This document shows, in pieces, positions 26,645-35,365 of a DNA stretch of 64,000 nt. Each line of letters starts with the position of its first letter. Positions within the stretch are counted from its first letter, which is position 1. The notes beneath the pieces are model-generated. The model made no database searches, was not told the origin of the DNA, and was given only the letters and a program-made list of their open reading frames with translations. The translations under genes and the position numbers were made by a program. Source of the DNA: Streptomyces sp. ISL-96 (GTDB taxonomy: Bacteria > Actinomycetota > Actinomycetes > Streptomycetales > Streptomycetaceae); assembly GCF_018614035.1 (NCBI RefSeq), contig NZ_JAGGPA010000017.1:62001-126000 (forward strand). Direction: 5' to 3'.

Positions 26645-28321
26645 ATGCGAAGCCTGGACGGCGGCTGCTACGTGGGGCGAGGGGACGGAGCGCTGTACTG
26701 AGCTGCGGGCCATCGCTGCACGCGCTCGTACACTGGGTGCCGGACGTGCGCTGAGACGCTGGATACGCCAGGCCAGAGTCCTTGCCGGGGAGCGGGCGTT
26801 ATCCAGGGCACGTTGGTCGGCGGCCTGCCGGAGGAGTTGTTCGGGGTCATGTCCGGCGGCTTCGGCCTTGGCGAGGGCACCAGTGAGGGTGCTGAAGGCA
26901 GCATCTTCGACGATCTGTTCGGCGTGCTCGGGCATAGCTTGGTGCAGGTGGCGGACGTGCCGGTCCACGGTCTGCTGGGGCGGTTGATTCAGGGCGAGGG
27001 CGGCCAGTGGCTCGGCTACAGCCTGGTGGTAGGCGGCCTTGAGGTGGACGACGGTCTGCTGAGCGGCGGCTACTTGCTGGTCGTGGTGGTGGAGCTGGTG
27101 CCAGCGGGCGGCGGCGGTGACCGCGAGGATCGCGGCGTCGAGGAACATCGCCAGGGCAGTGCTGTCCTTTGGGGCGGGCTCGCGAAGCATGGTCCGTACG
27201 GCGCTACGGAGGGCACGCGTGTGGTGGTGTTCGGCGTGGATGCGTGAGCGGGTGGCGCGCTCGAATGCGGCTGTCGCCTCACGGAGTTGGTATCGCAGGT
27301 CCTGTGGTGCAACGAGCGGGAGGGCATCGAGGGCTTCACCGAAGGCTGCCAGGTGGCCCTGCGCGGCTACGTCACCAGCCTGGTCGAGGTGGTGGGGAAT
27401 GCGTTCGACGGCGGCGGTGGCCTGGTGCCAAGGGTTGGGCTTGCGTCGGCCTGGCTGCTCGATGGGCTGCGGGTCGATGCCGTTGAGGCGTTCCCGGATC
27501 TTCGGGAAGGACAGGTCCGGGGAGAGTTCGGAGCCGGAGAACCAGACGGGCCCACCGTCCGCGTTGGTGTTGTCTGTGCGCGCGACCTTGTAGCCGCGTA
27601 CGTCACCGGATGGGAAGTACACGACTTCGACGAGCATGTCGTCGACGTTGCTGAGCAGAAGGACGAACTCTTCCATGCTGGCAGCGGCGGCCACAGCGGT
27701 TCGGACGGTCGCGCGCAGGCGTTCGCGGGCGGTCTTGGCCTGGCCGTTTCGGTGGGCCTTCTCCTGTTCCGCTCGGGTGGGGCGTTTGGCGGCGGTGCGG
27801 TCTCCACGGGTGACCTGGTGGAGCCCGTACTCCGTCTCCACAGCAACGAGTTCGCGGTCGGCGGTGAGGTAGTCGTTCCAGTGCCGTGCGGGGCGCAGGT
27901 CGCCTCGGACCTTTGTGGCGGCGATGTGGATGTGGTCGTCGGCATGCCGGACGGCGACCCAGCGGCAGCCATCTGGGTCGTCTGTCGGGGCGATGCCGGT
28001 GGCCGCGACGACACGGTGGGCGATGTCCGCCCACTCGGCGTCGTCGAGGAGGCGGTCGCCGGGAGCGGCGCGGAGGGAGCAGTGCCACACGTGCTGCTTC
28101 GGGGCGCGGCCGATTCGGTCGGCTTGCTTGACGCGTAGGTCGAGGTCGTCGACGAGCTGTTTCCTGGTCGTGGTGATGTCGTCGGCGCGGCCGGGGTCGG
28201 GGGCGTAGCCGTCCCAGGAGGCGACGAGGTGGGGGTCGGTGTGTTCGTTGGCGCGGCCTGGTCCGTAGAGGTAGCGGATGAGGCCGGCGGTGCTCTTGCC
28301 GCTGCTGATCTTGGCGATCAT
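26621..28321 (-). CDS. Relaxase / mobilisation nuclease (MobA/VirD2 type)
   Basis: With ATG at 28321 the protein has 566 residues. The first 250 hold the relaxase domain: MIAKISSGKSTAGLIRYLYG at the start, HVWHCSLRA (77-85), and the metal-binding three-His motif HADDHIH (H126, H130, H132). The open frame extends upstream to 30124, but that part overlaps mobC and other genes and is not coding. The C-terminal 300 residues are helical and probably bind DNA or other mobilisation proteins. Relaxases nick oriT and lead the DNA strand during conjugative transfer. The ATG overlaps the mobC stop. No coupling ATPase or FtsK-type translocase is in the island, so transfer would need a helper. Confidence 0.88.
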   Translation of the reverse strand: MIAKISSGKSTAGLIRYLYGPGRANEHTDPHLVASWDGYAPDPGRADDITTTRKQLVDDLDLRVKQADRIGRAPKQHVWHCSLRAAPGDRLLDDAEWADIAHRVVAATGIAPTDDPDGCRWVAVRHADDHIHIAATKVRGDLRPARHWNDYLTADRELVAVETEYGLHQVTRGDRTAAKRPTRAEQEKAHRNGQAKTARERLRATVRTAVAAAASMEEFVLLLSNVDDMLVEVVYFPSGDVRGYKVARTDNTNADGGPVWFSGSELSPDLSFPKIRERLNGIDPQPIEQPGRRKPNPWHQATAAVERIPHHLDQAGDVAAQGHLAAFGEALDALPLVAPQDLRYQLREATAAFERATRSRIHAEHHHTRALRSAVRTMLREPAPKDSTALAMFLDAAILAVTAAARWHQLHHHDQQVAAAQQTVVHLKAAYHQAVAEPLAALALNQPPQQTVDRHVRHLHQAMPEHAEQIVEDAAFSTLTGALAKAEAAGHDPEQLLRQAADQRALDNARSPARTLAWRIQRLSARPAPSVRARAAMARSSVQRSVPSPHVAAAVQASHSSRGHRR

Positions 28322-28965
28322 CGGTGGCTCTTTGTGGCAGCGGCCTGGTTGGTGGCTGCCGCGATGTGGCGGACGGCGGTGCCGACCGCGGCGAGGGTGC
28401 GTTCGGTCTGGGCCAGGGAGGCGGTGTCCCCGAGGTGGGGGCGGTCGCCGGAGTTGAGCTTCCTGGCGATCTGGTTGATGTTGTGGCCGATCTTGGCGAC
28501 CTCGCCACGAAGAGCGGTCAACTCGTCGATGTAGTCGTCGAGTGAGGTGCGTTGGCTGGGCAGGGCGAGGTCTCGGCGGATGTGGGCCATGACGACGGCA
28601 CCGACGTAGTGGGCTGCGGCGATGTTCAGCGATCGGGCCATGGCCAGGATGGCGGCCTTCTCGTCGGTGCTGTAGCGGACGTCGACGCGCTCTCGGCGCT
28701 GCGTCTCTTTGCGCTGTCGGCGACGCGCGACGCGATGCAGTGCGGCGGCTTCGGCGGCACGCGGTGGCGAAGCGGCGGTGATGCTGACGGGCTGGTCCTG
28801 CTCGGGCACCCCCTGGTGCCCGAGGTCCTCCGCCACCCCCGGGGCGGAGGCATCTGCGTTGGACCGGCCCCTGGACGGTCCAACGCCATACCTTGCTCCG
28901 CCTGATGCCTGGGTGGAGGTCAGCTGCTGCCGAGATGAAGCGAGTTCGTTGGCGGGGTTGTGCAT
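28318..28965 (-). CDS. mobC: Relaxosome accessory protein MobC
   Basis: The 215-residue protein starts at ATG with GCAGGAG 5 bases upstream. Residues 1-95 are low-complexity and basic (RVARRRQRKETQRRER). The C-terminal half matches MobC: VRYSTDEKAAILAMARSLN, then RGEVAKIGHNINQIARKLN. MobC proteins bind near oriT and help the relaxase open the strands. It is co-transcribed with the relaxase gene (4-nt overlap). The nick site may lie in 28966-29057 or in the repeat region at 29921-30030. Confidence 0.8.
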   Translation of the reverse strand: MHNPANELASSRQQLTSTQASGGARYGVGPSRGRSNADASAPGVAEDLGHQGVPEQDQPVSITAASPPRAAEAAALHRVARRRQRKETQRRERVDVRYSTDEKAAILAMARSLNIAAAHYVGAVVMAHIRRDLALPSQRTSLDDYIDELTALRGEVAKIGHNINQIARKLNSGDRPHLGDTASLAQTERTLAAVGTAVRHIAAATNQAAATKSHR

Positions 28966-28996
28966 GTGGGCTCCTGCAAGCAGTGGTGAGGGCGAG

Positions 28997-29034
28997 GCCC
29001 GCCCCTCCCGTACTGATTCGCGGGAGGGGCGGGC
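28997..29034. terminator. Hairpin between the DUF2637 gene and mobC
   Basis: A perfect 14-bp inverted repeat (GCCCGCCCCTCCCG, arms 28997-29010 and 29021-29034) with a 10-nt loop lies 24 nt after the DUF2637 gene's stop. It could terminate that transcript, or be an oriT-associated hairpin, since it lies just upstream of mobC and the relaxase gene. Confidence 0.6.
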
Positions 29035-29057
29035 TGGAGTGGCCTGGGCCGTGAGGT

Positions 29058-29852
29058 TCAGCCGGCGCGGGGCGTGGCCTTGTCGAGTTCGGCCTGCAGC
29101 AGGTTCTTGACCTCGTCCAGGCGGGCGCGGGACATGCCGAATCCCTTGTCCCGGATCGCCTTCTCGACGTTGCGGCGTGAAACGCGGTTGCCTCGTCCGA
29201 GGGGAGCCGTACGGCCGATGTCGATGGCCTGCTCCAGGGAGATACTCGGCTGAGCGCCTCCCAGCTCGTAGGGCTGGTGCGGAGGCTCTGCCTCGTAGTT
29301 GGTGCTCGTGGCGGGTGGCTCAGCCGGCTTGCTGGTCTCCGTTTGCGCGGCGTGTTCGTGGCCGTCGGTGGCGTTGTGGCCGTTGCCGTGGCGGTCTGTG
29401 GCCGTGGGACGTCGGGCGATGAGGAGGTAGAAGTGGACGGCTCCTGCCAGGGCGAGTGGGGCGATGGCGGAGATGGCTCCGACGGTGAGGTCGTCGAGGG
29501 CGAGCCCGTTGTGGCGAGCTTGCTGGTTGAGGCGGATGGCGTGCAGGACGTTGGCCCAGATGCTTGTGCCGGTGGCGATGCCGACCAGCGCCGAGACGTA
29601 GAGCCGGGCGGACAGTGGCGCGGTCCGCAGGACGAGCAGGGCGCCGATCCCGATGGCGATGAACCCGTCGATGACGAGCGGGAAGGCGTAGGTGAGCGCC
29701 GGGTGGATGTGGCTGGCGGCGGCCATCTGACGCAGGGCGTCGTAGGAGAGCGCGAAGGCTGCCACGGCCAGCAGCGCCACACCCGTGCGGATCGCTGCGG
29801 CCAAGGGCACCGGGGCAGTGGACGGTACTGCGGCGAGGGTGGGGGAAGGCAA
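29058..29852 (-). CDS. DUF2637 membrane protein (island spread-type)
   Basis: The frame starts at TTG 29852 with GGAG 10 bases upstream, giving 264 residues. Four membrane helices are visible in the first 140 residues (AIRTGVALLAVAAFALSYDAL; TYAFPLVIDGFIAIGIGALL; ARLYVSALVGIATGTSIW; VGAISAIAPLALAGAVHFYL), which is the DUF2637 pattern found in Streptomyces plasmids and integrative elements. The C-terminal 110 residues are cytoplasmic and end in a helix-turn-helix-like segment (NVEKAIRDKGFGMSRARLDEV). It may help DNA spread between hyphae, as Spd proteins do, but that role is inferred from family context. Confidence 0.75.
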   Translation of the reverse strand: MPSPTLAAVPSTAPVPLAAAIRTGVALLAVAAFALSYDALRQMAAASHIHPALTYAFPLVIDGFIAIGIGALLVLRTAPLSARLYVSALVGIATGTSIWANVLHAIRLNQQARHNGLALDDLTVGAISAIAPLALAGAVHFYLLIARRPTATDRHGNGHNATDGHEHAAQTETSKPAEPPATSTNYEAEPPHQPYELGGAQPSISLEQAIDIGRTAPLGRGNRVSRRNVEKAIRDKGFGMSRARLDEVKNLLQAELDKATPRAG

Positions 29853-29920
29853 AGGGGAGTGCTCCAGGAGTACGGAGGTGGGGCTGATGTGGCCCGGTGG
29901 TGGGTGGGAGAGACCCGTCG

Positions 29921-30030
29921 CGACTCGTCGCGTGCCTGGTCAGGGCAGGTACGGGTGCGGCGGTGACATCGAGTCGACTCGTCACCGGACCTCGACTCGT
30001 CACCGCGCTGACCTGCGCGGAGACGAGTCG
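29921..30030. repeat. Iteron-like CGACTCGTC repeats
   Basis: CGACTCGTC occurs at 29921-29929, 29975-29983 and 29993-30001, and inverted (GACGAGTCG) at 30022-30030. Direct copies start 54 and 18 bp apart, both multiples of 18. The block fills the gap between the DUF3631 stop (30048) and the DUF2637 start (29852). It could be a regulator binding array, replication iterons or a transfer locus. Confidence 0.5.
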
Positions 30031-30047
30031 CGACGGGTCGTGCCGGG

Positions 30048-31286
30048 TCAGGCCCCGGCCGTGGCTTCCGGTACGGGCTCGGGGCAGTAGCGCGCCCAGG
30101 AGTCGGTGAACTGCAGGAGGGCATAACCCCGGGCCTGGACGTTGCCGTGGAAGCGGCGGGGGGCGGAGCTGATTCCGTACTCCTTGAGCAGGATCTGCAG
30201 GCCCCGAGGGGTCAGGCCGTTAGCGGTGTACTCCGGCCAGGGGGTCTCGGCGTCCTGGTTGAGGATGTCGAGGAGACGACTGGTGCGGAGCGCCGGTGGG
30301 TTGCCTTCGGTGGCGAAGGCTCGGCGGATGTCGGCCAGGAGACGGATGCCCAGGCTACTGCTGTCCTGGTCCTGCTCGGCCTCGTGCTTGGCCATGACCC
30401 GGCAGGCGGTGCGGGCGAAGCCGGGCCACGTTCCGCTGGCGAGATCGGCGACGGATACCAGCGGCTGCCAGGTGTCGGCCGCGCGGTCCTGGACCGGCAT
30501 GGCAGGGGTCAGCTCCATCGCGTCGGCGTGGAGCGGGGCCAGCCAGGCGACGAGCCTGTCGCGCAGCGCATGGAGGGGCGGGGTGTCACGGTAGGTGCGG
30601 AATTCCTCCACCTCCTCGCCCGGCCTGCGGCGACGCATCCGGATCACTATCGACCGGTCCATGATCGTGTCGGGCAGGTCGCCGATGCCCGCGAGGGCTG
30701 CCATGGCGAAGGTGGGGAACTTCGCCACCTCGTGGTTGGGTCCGCTGACCCGGAGAGTGGGGCGGTTGCGCTGGTGTCCCGCGTTGAGCAGGCCCCGCAT
30801 CTCTTCGTTCTTCTCCGCGACCTTCGCAGAGCCGAAGAGGGTGTCGGCCTCGTCGACCAGCAGGGTGGGCGGGGTATCGGTGATCGACCGGAACACCGCG
30901 GCGGCCGACGCGTTGACCGTGATCAGCGGATCGTGGACGCTCTCGGTGATCACATCCAGCAGCCGTGACTTGCCACACCGCTTCGCCGGCCCCACCACGG
31001 CCAGCCGCGGAGCGTGCTGCCACGCCGTCTGCAGATGAGTCGCCGCCACCCACAACGTCACTGCCGTGAACGCTTCCTCGCTCGGCAGCACGACATACCG
31101 ACGGATCTGCTCCCGCAGTTCCGTCAGCACCCGCTCCCCCTCGGATGCCGGGGCAGCATCGGGTATGGCGGCGGCGGGCGGCCCTCCCGCTGGAGAAGGG
31201 CGGCCCGCCGGCTGGCCGGGTACGGCGACCGGCGGCCAGGAGGGCTTGTCGGGGGTGGAATAGGGCTCGGTTCCCGCGTGTTCCAC
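30048..31286 (-). CDS. DUF3631 P-loop ATPase of an integrative element
   Basis: I choose GTG at 31286 (VEHAGTEPYS), which has GAGGAG 7 bases upstream; the frame upstream of it is compositionally odd and overlaps promoter DNA. The 412-residue protein has Walker A GPAKRCGKSRLLD near residue 105, Walker B TLLVDEADTLFGS near 148, and a C-terminal DUF3631 helical region (NGLTPRGLQILLKEYGI, RGYALLQF). DUF3631 proteins are standard in actinomycete integrative and conjugative elements, where they are thought to act as replication or helicase-loader-like ATPases. No separate primase or RepSA-type initiator is visible in the island. Confidence 0.8.
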   Translation of the reverse strand: MEHAGTEPYSTPDKPSWPPVAVPGQPAGRPSPAGGPPAAAIPDAAPASEGERVLTELREQIRRYVVLPSEEAFTAVTLWVAATHLQTAWQHAPRLAVVGPAKRCGKSRLLDVITESVHDPLITVNASAAAVFRSITDTPPTLLVDEADTLFGSAKVAEKNEEMRGLLNAGHQRNRPTLRVSGPNHEVAKFPTFAMAALAGIGDLPDTIMDRSIVIRMRRRRPGEEVEEFRTYRDTPPLHALRDRLVAWLAPLHADAMELTPAMPVQDRAADTWQPLVSVADLASGTWPGFARTACRVMAKHEAEQDQDSSSLGIRLLADIRRAFATEGNPPALRTSRLLDILNQDAETPWPEYTANGLTPRGLQILLKEYGISSAPRRFHGNVQARGYALLQFTDSWARYCPEPVPEATAGA

Positions 31287-31501
31287 GGGGCAGCTCCTCG
31301 TCTGGCGGTGGTGGGCTTGCGTGCCCTTGCCGCCGGGTTGGTTCTTCCAGGGCCGCTCGGGGTTGCTCGGGCCTCCGGCGTTGCGTCGCCGGGGGCCCAT
31401 TTCGTTGCCCGAGGGAACACGGACCGTACGGCCACACGCGCCCACAGTCCAGCGATTCTGTGTCAGCTCAACGCAGAATCGTTTGCTACGTTGCCGTCCC
31501 T

Positions 31502-31732
31502 TCATGCCGCCAGCCCGAGCAGATCCAGCAGATCTGCGGTCACAACCCGGTAGGCGTTGCCGAGCCGAAGGACCTTGCACGGGTACGCGCCCCGCTTCGC
31601 CAGCTCATACCCTTTGCTCCGACCGAGGCCCAGGGCACGGTTGCTGGTCTCCAGGTCAACGGCTACCGGCAGGGCCAGCAAAACCTCCCGGCTCATCCCC
31701 TTGGACGGCCCCCCAGTGGTGTTTTCGCGCAT
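31502..31732 (-). CDS. Excisionase-like HTH protein (76 aa)
   Basis: The ATG at 31732 has AAGGGA 6 bases upstream. The protein has the MerR-like winged-helix pattern of helix_turn_helix_17/AlpA-type excisionases: ALGLGRSKGYELAKRGAYPCKVLRLGNAYRV split over residues 33-63, then TADLLDLLGL. Such small proteins bend attachment-site DNA and direct the integrase toward excision. It is divergent from the XRE-integrase operon and precedes the DUF3631 gene (216 nt gap), the usual order in pSAM2-like elements. Confidence 0.75.
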   Translation of the reverse strand: MRENTTGGPSKGMSREVLLALPVAVDLETSNRALGLGRSKGYELAKRGAYPCKVLRLGNAYRVVTADLLDLLGLAA

Positions 31733-31826
31733 GCGGCATCCCTTTCGGTACAGCCCTCGGCGAACGCGGTCATTACGTCCGTCTCCAGGCGTCCACCAAT
31801 CAGCATCCTCAAGCTAATGTGTCTGT

Positions 31827-32507
31827 ATGACACAACGTGGTTTCGATGATGAAGAGGACGACTTCCCGGAGTGGGTGGACCGGGTCCAGGCAAACGTGGC
31901 CGGTGAGGTCCGCCGGAGAAGGAAGGAGATGGGGTGGAGCGCGCAGGAACTGGCCGACCGGTGCGAGGAGCTCGGGCATCCCATCCCGCGCAACGTGATC
32001 GCCAACATGGAGTCGGGGCGCCGGGCCAGCCTCCCGCTGGTGGACGTCATCGTCTTGGCCGCCGCCCTGGAGACGTACCCGGCCTGCCTGATCTTCCCGG
32101 TCGGCTACGTCGACCGGACCCAGGAACTCCCATTCCAGAGCCTCGTGCCGACCTGGGACGCCCTGCGTCGCTTCACCGGCGAACAGGAAGTCCCCGGACA
32201 CGACCCGGGCCTCGTGCCCGACTTCGAAGCCCACGCCAGCCTCGTACGCACCGCCCTGGCCGCACTCGACGAACAAGAGCAGGCACGGTTCGCGGCCAAG
32301 ACGGCAACTAGTCGCGCCCAGCAGGAAGAAGCCGAACGCAAGCGGAGTGCGTACGCCGACCAGGCCATCAGCGCCAAGTACAAGCTCCGCTACCTCCGCC
32401 GCGACCTCCGCGACGACGGAGCCACTCCACCCGATCTCCCACCCTCGCTCCACGACGTCGACCCGCCCGAATGGGCCCCTGACTCCACCACGGAGGAACG
32501 CCATTGA
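31827..32507 (+). CDS. XRE-family regulator upstream of the integrase
   Basis: The 226-residue protein has an N-terminal Cro/C1 helix-turn-helix (RRRRKEMGWSAQELADRCEE, then NVIANMESGRRASLPLVDVI). The C-terminal half is charged and helical (FAAKTATSRAQQEEAERKR) without a known domain. Its stop overlaps the integrase TTG start (TTGA), so it is co-translated with the integrase and probably regulates both itself and the divergent excisionase gene through the 94-nt gap 31733-31826. Confidence 0.82.
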   Translation: MTQRGFDDEEDDFPEWVDRVQANVAGEVRRRRKEMGWSAQELADRCEELGHPIPRNVIANMESGRRASLPLVDVIVLAAALETYPACLIFPVGYVDRTQELPFQSLVPTWDALRRFTGEQEVPGHDPGLVPDFEAHASLVRTALAALDEQEQARFAAKTATSRAQQEEAERKRSAYADQAISAKYKLRYLRRDLRDDGATPPDLPPSLHDVDPPEWAPDSTTEERH

Positions 32508-34153
32508 AAGGCTCCACCCACCGCCGCTGCTACTGCCGCGACCCCAAGACCGGCAAGCCCCTCGGCAAGAAATGCCCCAGGCTCGCCGGCCGCAAGCACG
32601 GCTCCTACTCCGTACGCCAGGAACTGCCGCCCCGTGCCGACGGAACCCGCCGCTCCTTCAGCCGTGCCGGCTACGAGAGCCTCAAAGCCGCGCAAGCCGA
32701 CCTCGACCACATACGCGCGCTCCTCGGCCTTGCCGACGCCGACGACTCCGAAAATCTGGATCAGATCGCCGAGTTGCTGGAGAAAGTGGCAGACGAGAAG
32801 GCCGCGCTGCCGGACATCGAGTCGACCCGTCGGCGGCTGAGTCACGGCTTGGACCTCACCAACCGTTTGACGGTCGGCGAGTGGCTGGATATCTGGCTGG
32901 CGGGCAAGAAGGGACGGCAGAGCGCGATCAGCCGCGACGAGAGCAACATCCGTGTCCACCTCCAGCCGCGCATCGGACACCTACGGCTCGACCGCATTCG
33001 GGTCACTCACCTGTCGGAGATGTTCGAGGCCATAGCCGAGGCCAACGTGGAGATCGCCGAGGGGAACGCCGCACGACGCAAGGCGTCCGAGGATCTCGCA
33101 CAGATCCCCTGGAAGGGGCGAGAGCCCCGCGCCCGCCGTAAGGCGATGAAGGCGGCCATCGCTGAGATGGATCCCTACCGCCGCATCGTCGGCCCGGCTA
33201 CGCGCCAGCGCGTTCGCTCCACGCTGCGGGCCGCTTTGAACGCCGCGATCGCCCAGCAGTTGATCACCTTCAACCCGGCCGCCCACGTCGAGTTGGACGC
33301 GGGCAGGCGCCCCAAGGCGCTTGTATGGACAGAGGAGCGCATCCTCCACTGGAAGCGCACCGGCGAGAAGCCCTCGCCGGTGATGGTCTGGACGCCGGAA
33401 CACACCGGCCTCTTCCTCGACCATGTAGCCGAGGACCGCCTGTACGCGCTGTTCCACCTTGTCGCCTTCCGTGGACTGCGGCGAGGTGAGGCATGCGGTC
33501 AGAGGTGGACCGACACGCACCTGGACGCCGGGCTTCTCACGGTCGCCAAGCAACTCGTGGTGAACGGCTGGGAGGTGTACGAGGACGATCCCAAGACCGA
33601 CGCCGGAGCGCGCACCATCGCCCTCGACTCCGACACGGCCCAGGCCCTCAAGCGGCACCGCGCCCAGCAGGACAAAGACCGTGAGAAGTGGGGGAGCGCC
33701 TGGGTGGAGACCGGAAGGGTCTTCACCCGCGAGAACGGAGAACTGCTCCACCCTGCCAACGTCACGCGACGATTCATCGAGCTGTACGAGGCGGCGGGCC
33801 TCCCGCCGATCCGACTCCACGACCTCCGTCACGGCGCCGCGACCCTGGCTCACGCGGCCGGTGCCGGCCTCAAGGACATCCAGGAGATGCTCGGCCACTC
33901 CTCGATCACCATCACGTCGGACACGTACACGAGCCTGCTCCCCGAGGCGGATCTGGCAATTGCGGAGGCTGCGGCCCGGCTCGTACCGCGGGCACGGGTC
34001 ACATCCTGGCACACCGGACCCGAGGTAGATCCTCAGTCCGAGGAGGTGGAAAGCACTGTGCCGGATGGTGCCGATCCGTTGGGAGATCCTCAGGCAACCG
34101 GCCGCCGTCCGCCCACGCAATCGGCCCCGAACGAGGAGTTCGAGGACGGATGA
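32504..34153 (+). CDS. int: Tyrosine site-specific integrase
   Basis: TTG at 32504 has GGAGG 7 bases upstream and overlaps the XRE stop. The 549-residue protein shows the SAM-like core-binding domain (TVGEWLDIWLAGKKGR near 123) and the catalytic domain with FRGLRRGE (R326), K364, HDLRHG (H439, R442), LGHSS (H465) and the nucleophile Y475 in SDTYTSL. It therefore looks intact and active. It should recombine the island at the tRNA-Arg 3' end. A large insert near residues 180-225 is common in Streptomyces tRNA-targeting integrases. A decayed att-like sequence follows 20 nt after its stop, while the functional 44-bp repeat is 5.5 kb away. Confidence 0.93.
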   Translation: MKGSTHRRCYCRDPKTGKPLGKKCPRLAGRKHGSYSVRQELPPRADGTRRSFSRAGYESLKAAQADLDHIRALLGLADADDSENLDQIAELLEKVADEKAALPDIESTRRRLSHGLDLTNRLTVGEWLDIWLAGKKGRQSAISRDESNIRVHLQPRIGHLRLDRIRVTHLSEMFEAIAEANVEIAEGNAARRKASEDLAQIPWKGREPRARRKAMKAAIAEMDPYRRIVGPATRQRVRSTLRAALNAAIAQQLITFNPAAHVELDAGRRPKALVWTEERILHWKRTGEKPSPVMVWTPEHTGLFLDHVAEDRLYALFHLVAFRGLRRGEACGQRWTDTHLDAGLLTVAKQLVVNGWEVYEDDPKTDAGARTIALDSDTAQALKRHRAQQDKDREKWGSAWVETGRVFTRENGELLHPANVTRRFIELYEAAGLPPIRLHDLRHGAATLAHAAGAGLKDIQEMLGHSSITITSDTYTSLLPEADLAIAEAAARLVPRARVTSWHTGPEVDPQSEEVESTVPDGADPLGDPQATGRRPPTQSAPNEEFEDG

Positions 34154-34228
34154 ATCTGCTACCTAGACCCCGGGTCAGATCGGTAATTCGTTGTGCCTTG
34201 ACGGATCCGAACCTGCGGCATCCGCTTC
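34107..34228 (+). repeat. Decayed attachment site behind the integrase
   Basis: The block matches the right island end in order: a degenerate arm repeat (34107-34119, GTCCGCCCACGCA), then GGTCAG-TC-G-AAT-CGTTGTGCC (34173-34196), then a tRNA-3'-like segment GGATCCGAACCTGCGGCATCCG. At the right end the same order is seen at 39524-39670. It lacks a tRNA 5' half and has many substitutions. I read it as a relic attR of an inner element. The rest of 34229-34349 shows nothing. Confidence 0.55.
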
Positions 34229-34349
34229 CGAGATGCCTTTGGGTAAGCCGGTGACCGGTGAAAAGGCCGACCACCGAGGCTCTCGCTAGGGTCTGCCTCT
34301 TCGTAACCCTCGCGTGCTCTGCTGGCTGATGTGCGCTGAAACCGCTCTG

Positions 34350-35357
34350 CTAAGCGCTCGAATCGCCCGGCGAGGCCCACTCATACGGCACCGGGTCTGA
34401 GCCGGTGGGAAGGCTACGGGACAGTACGGCACTCAGCGTTGCGCCGCAGTCCGCCTCGGCCTGTGCGGTCGCCGGCGGAGTAAATCCCAGCGCCCGGTAG
34501 AGCCTCACACGATGAATAGCGAAGAGGCTGGCCACGTGACGGCAGTACGCGTCGACGCCAGCCCGAATAGAACGGTGCGCGCCCCAGACGAGCAGTACGC
34601 ATACCGCCACCCATAGCAGCCGCGGTAGCACTCCCGGGATCACGGCCGCCCAGAGAGCGGCGCCCGCCGCGCACACAAGCCCTTGCACCCGAGCAAAGAC
34701 GCGGGTCGCGGCGACGGTTAGTTCGCTCCGTACGGGTGCTTCTAGGGCCTTCACAAACGGGTCCCAGCAGACGGCGAGGTCGAGTCCGTATGTGCGACGT
34801 GCTTCGGCCGACACCGAAACGAGGGCATTGCCCACAGACGTAGGGAGCAGGTGGTGGGAGTCGGTCATCCGTGGGTAGCGCGCATACGCGGCCCGCCTTC
34901 GGGTGGCGCGCCAACCGTTCTGACTGTGCCAGGCATCAAGGTTTTCGCCGTTCAGGCCGGCGGGTGGCGTCTGACGCCAGGTAGCGAGGTCACTGCGGCG
35001 GGCGCGATGCCGGGCTATGCGGTGCCGGGTATACGCGAGAGCGATCTTTGAGGTACCCCAACGGCCGGCGAGTATCTCGAGTGCGAACCCTGCCGACGCT
35101 GACAGTGCCCACGCCGACATCACGATTACCGCGGTCGCCGCCGCAGCCCAGAGGATTGGCCCCAACGGCCTCTGCGCAGCGATCGTGCACAGCACGTCGG
35201 TGTGGCGCTCAGGCAGGCGACATAGGCCCTTGCCTGAACCCCGCCGCCACACCACGGCCAGCGCACCCGCCAGCCAGAACAGAAGCAGGGGGCCGCCCAT
35301 GACCGCACTCCACCGCTTCGCGATGGGTTCGAGGAGTCCTTTGACCAGGCCGCCCAA
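34350..35357 (-). CDS. Membrane protein paired with the CHAT protease
   Basis: The start is uncertain. TTG at 35357 has AGGGG 5 bases upstream and gives 335 residues; the open frame extends to 35477 inside the CHAT gene. Predicted membrane helices are VMGGPLLLFWLAGALAVVW near residue 20, GPILWAAAATAVIVMSAWAL near 65, and a hairpin around VCAAGAALWAAVIPGVLPRL and LLWVAVCVLLVWGAHRSI near 235-275. The segment between carries many Arg and is probably cytoplasmic. No known family. It begins 9 nt after the CHAT gene's stop in the same direction, so it is likely the partner of that protease and could be a membrane effector cut or released on activation. That role is inference. Confidence 0.6.
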   Translation of the reverse strand: MGGLVKGLLEPIAKRWSAVMGGPLLLFWLAGALAVVWRRGSGKGLCRLPERHTDVLCTIAAQRPLGPILWAAAATAVIVMSAWALSASAGFALEILAGRWGTSKIALAYTRHRIARHRARRSDLATWRQTPPAGLNGENLDAWHSQNGWRATRRRAAYARYPRMTDSHHLLPTSVGNALVSVSAEARRTYGLDLAVCWDPFVKALEAPVRSELTVAATRVFARVQGLVCAAGAALWAAVIPGVLPRLLWVAVCVLLVWGAHRSIRAGVDAYCRHVASLFAIHRVRLYRALGFTPPATAQAEADCGATLSAVLSRSLPTGSDPVPYEWASPGDSSA

Positions 35358-35365
35358 CTCTGCCC

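Noticed and set aside
26621..30124. A 1167-codon minus-strand open frame ending in the relaxase
   Set aside because: Only the part from ATG 28321 has relaxase motifs. The upstream 600 codons are low-complexity Arg/Pro/Ser sequence that overlaps mobC and the DUF2637 gene in another frame.
34197..34250. A possible second tRNA gene behind the integrase
   Set aside because: Only a decayed T-arm/acceptor-like 3' half is present, with no D arm, anticodon arm or 5' acceptor strand. It fits a relic att site better.
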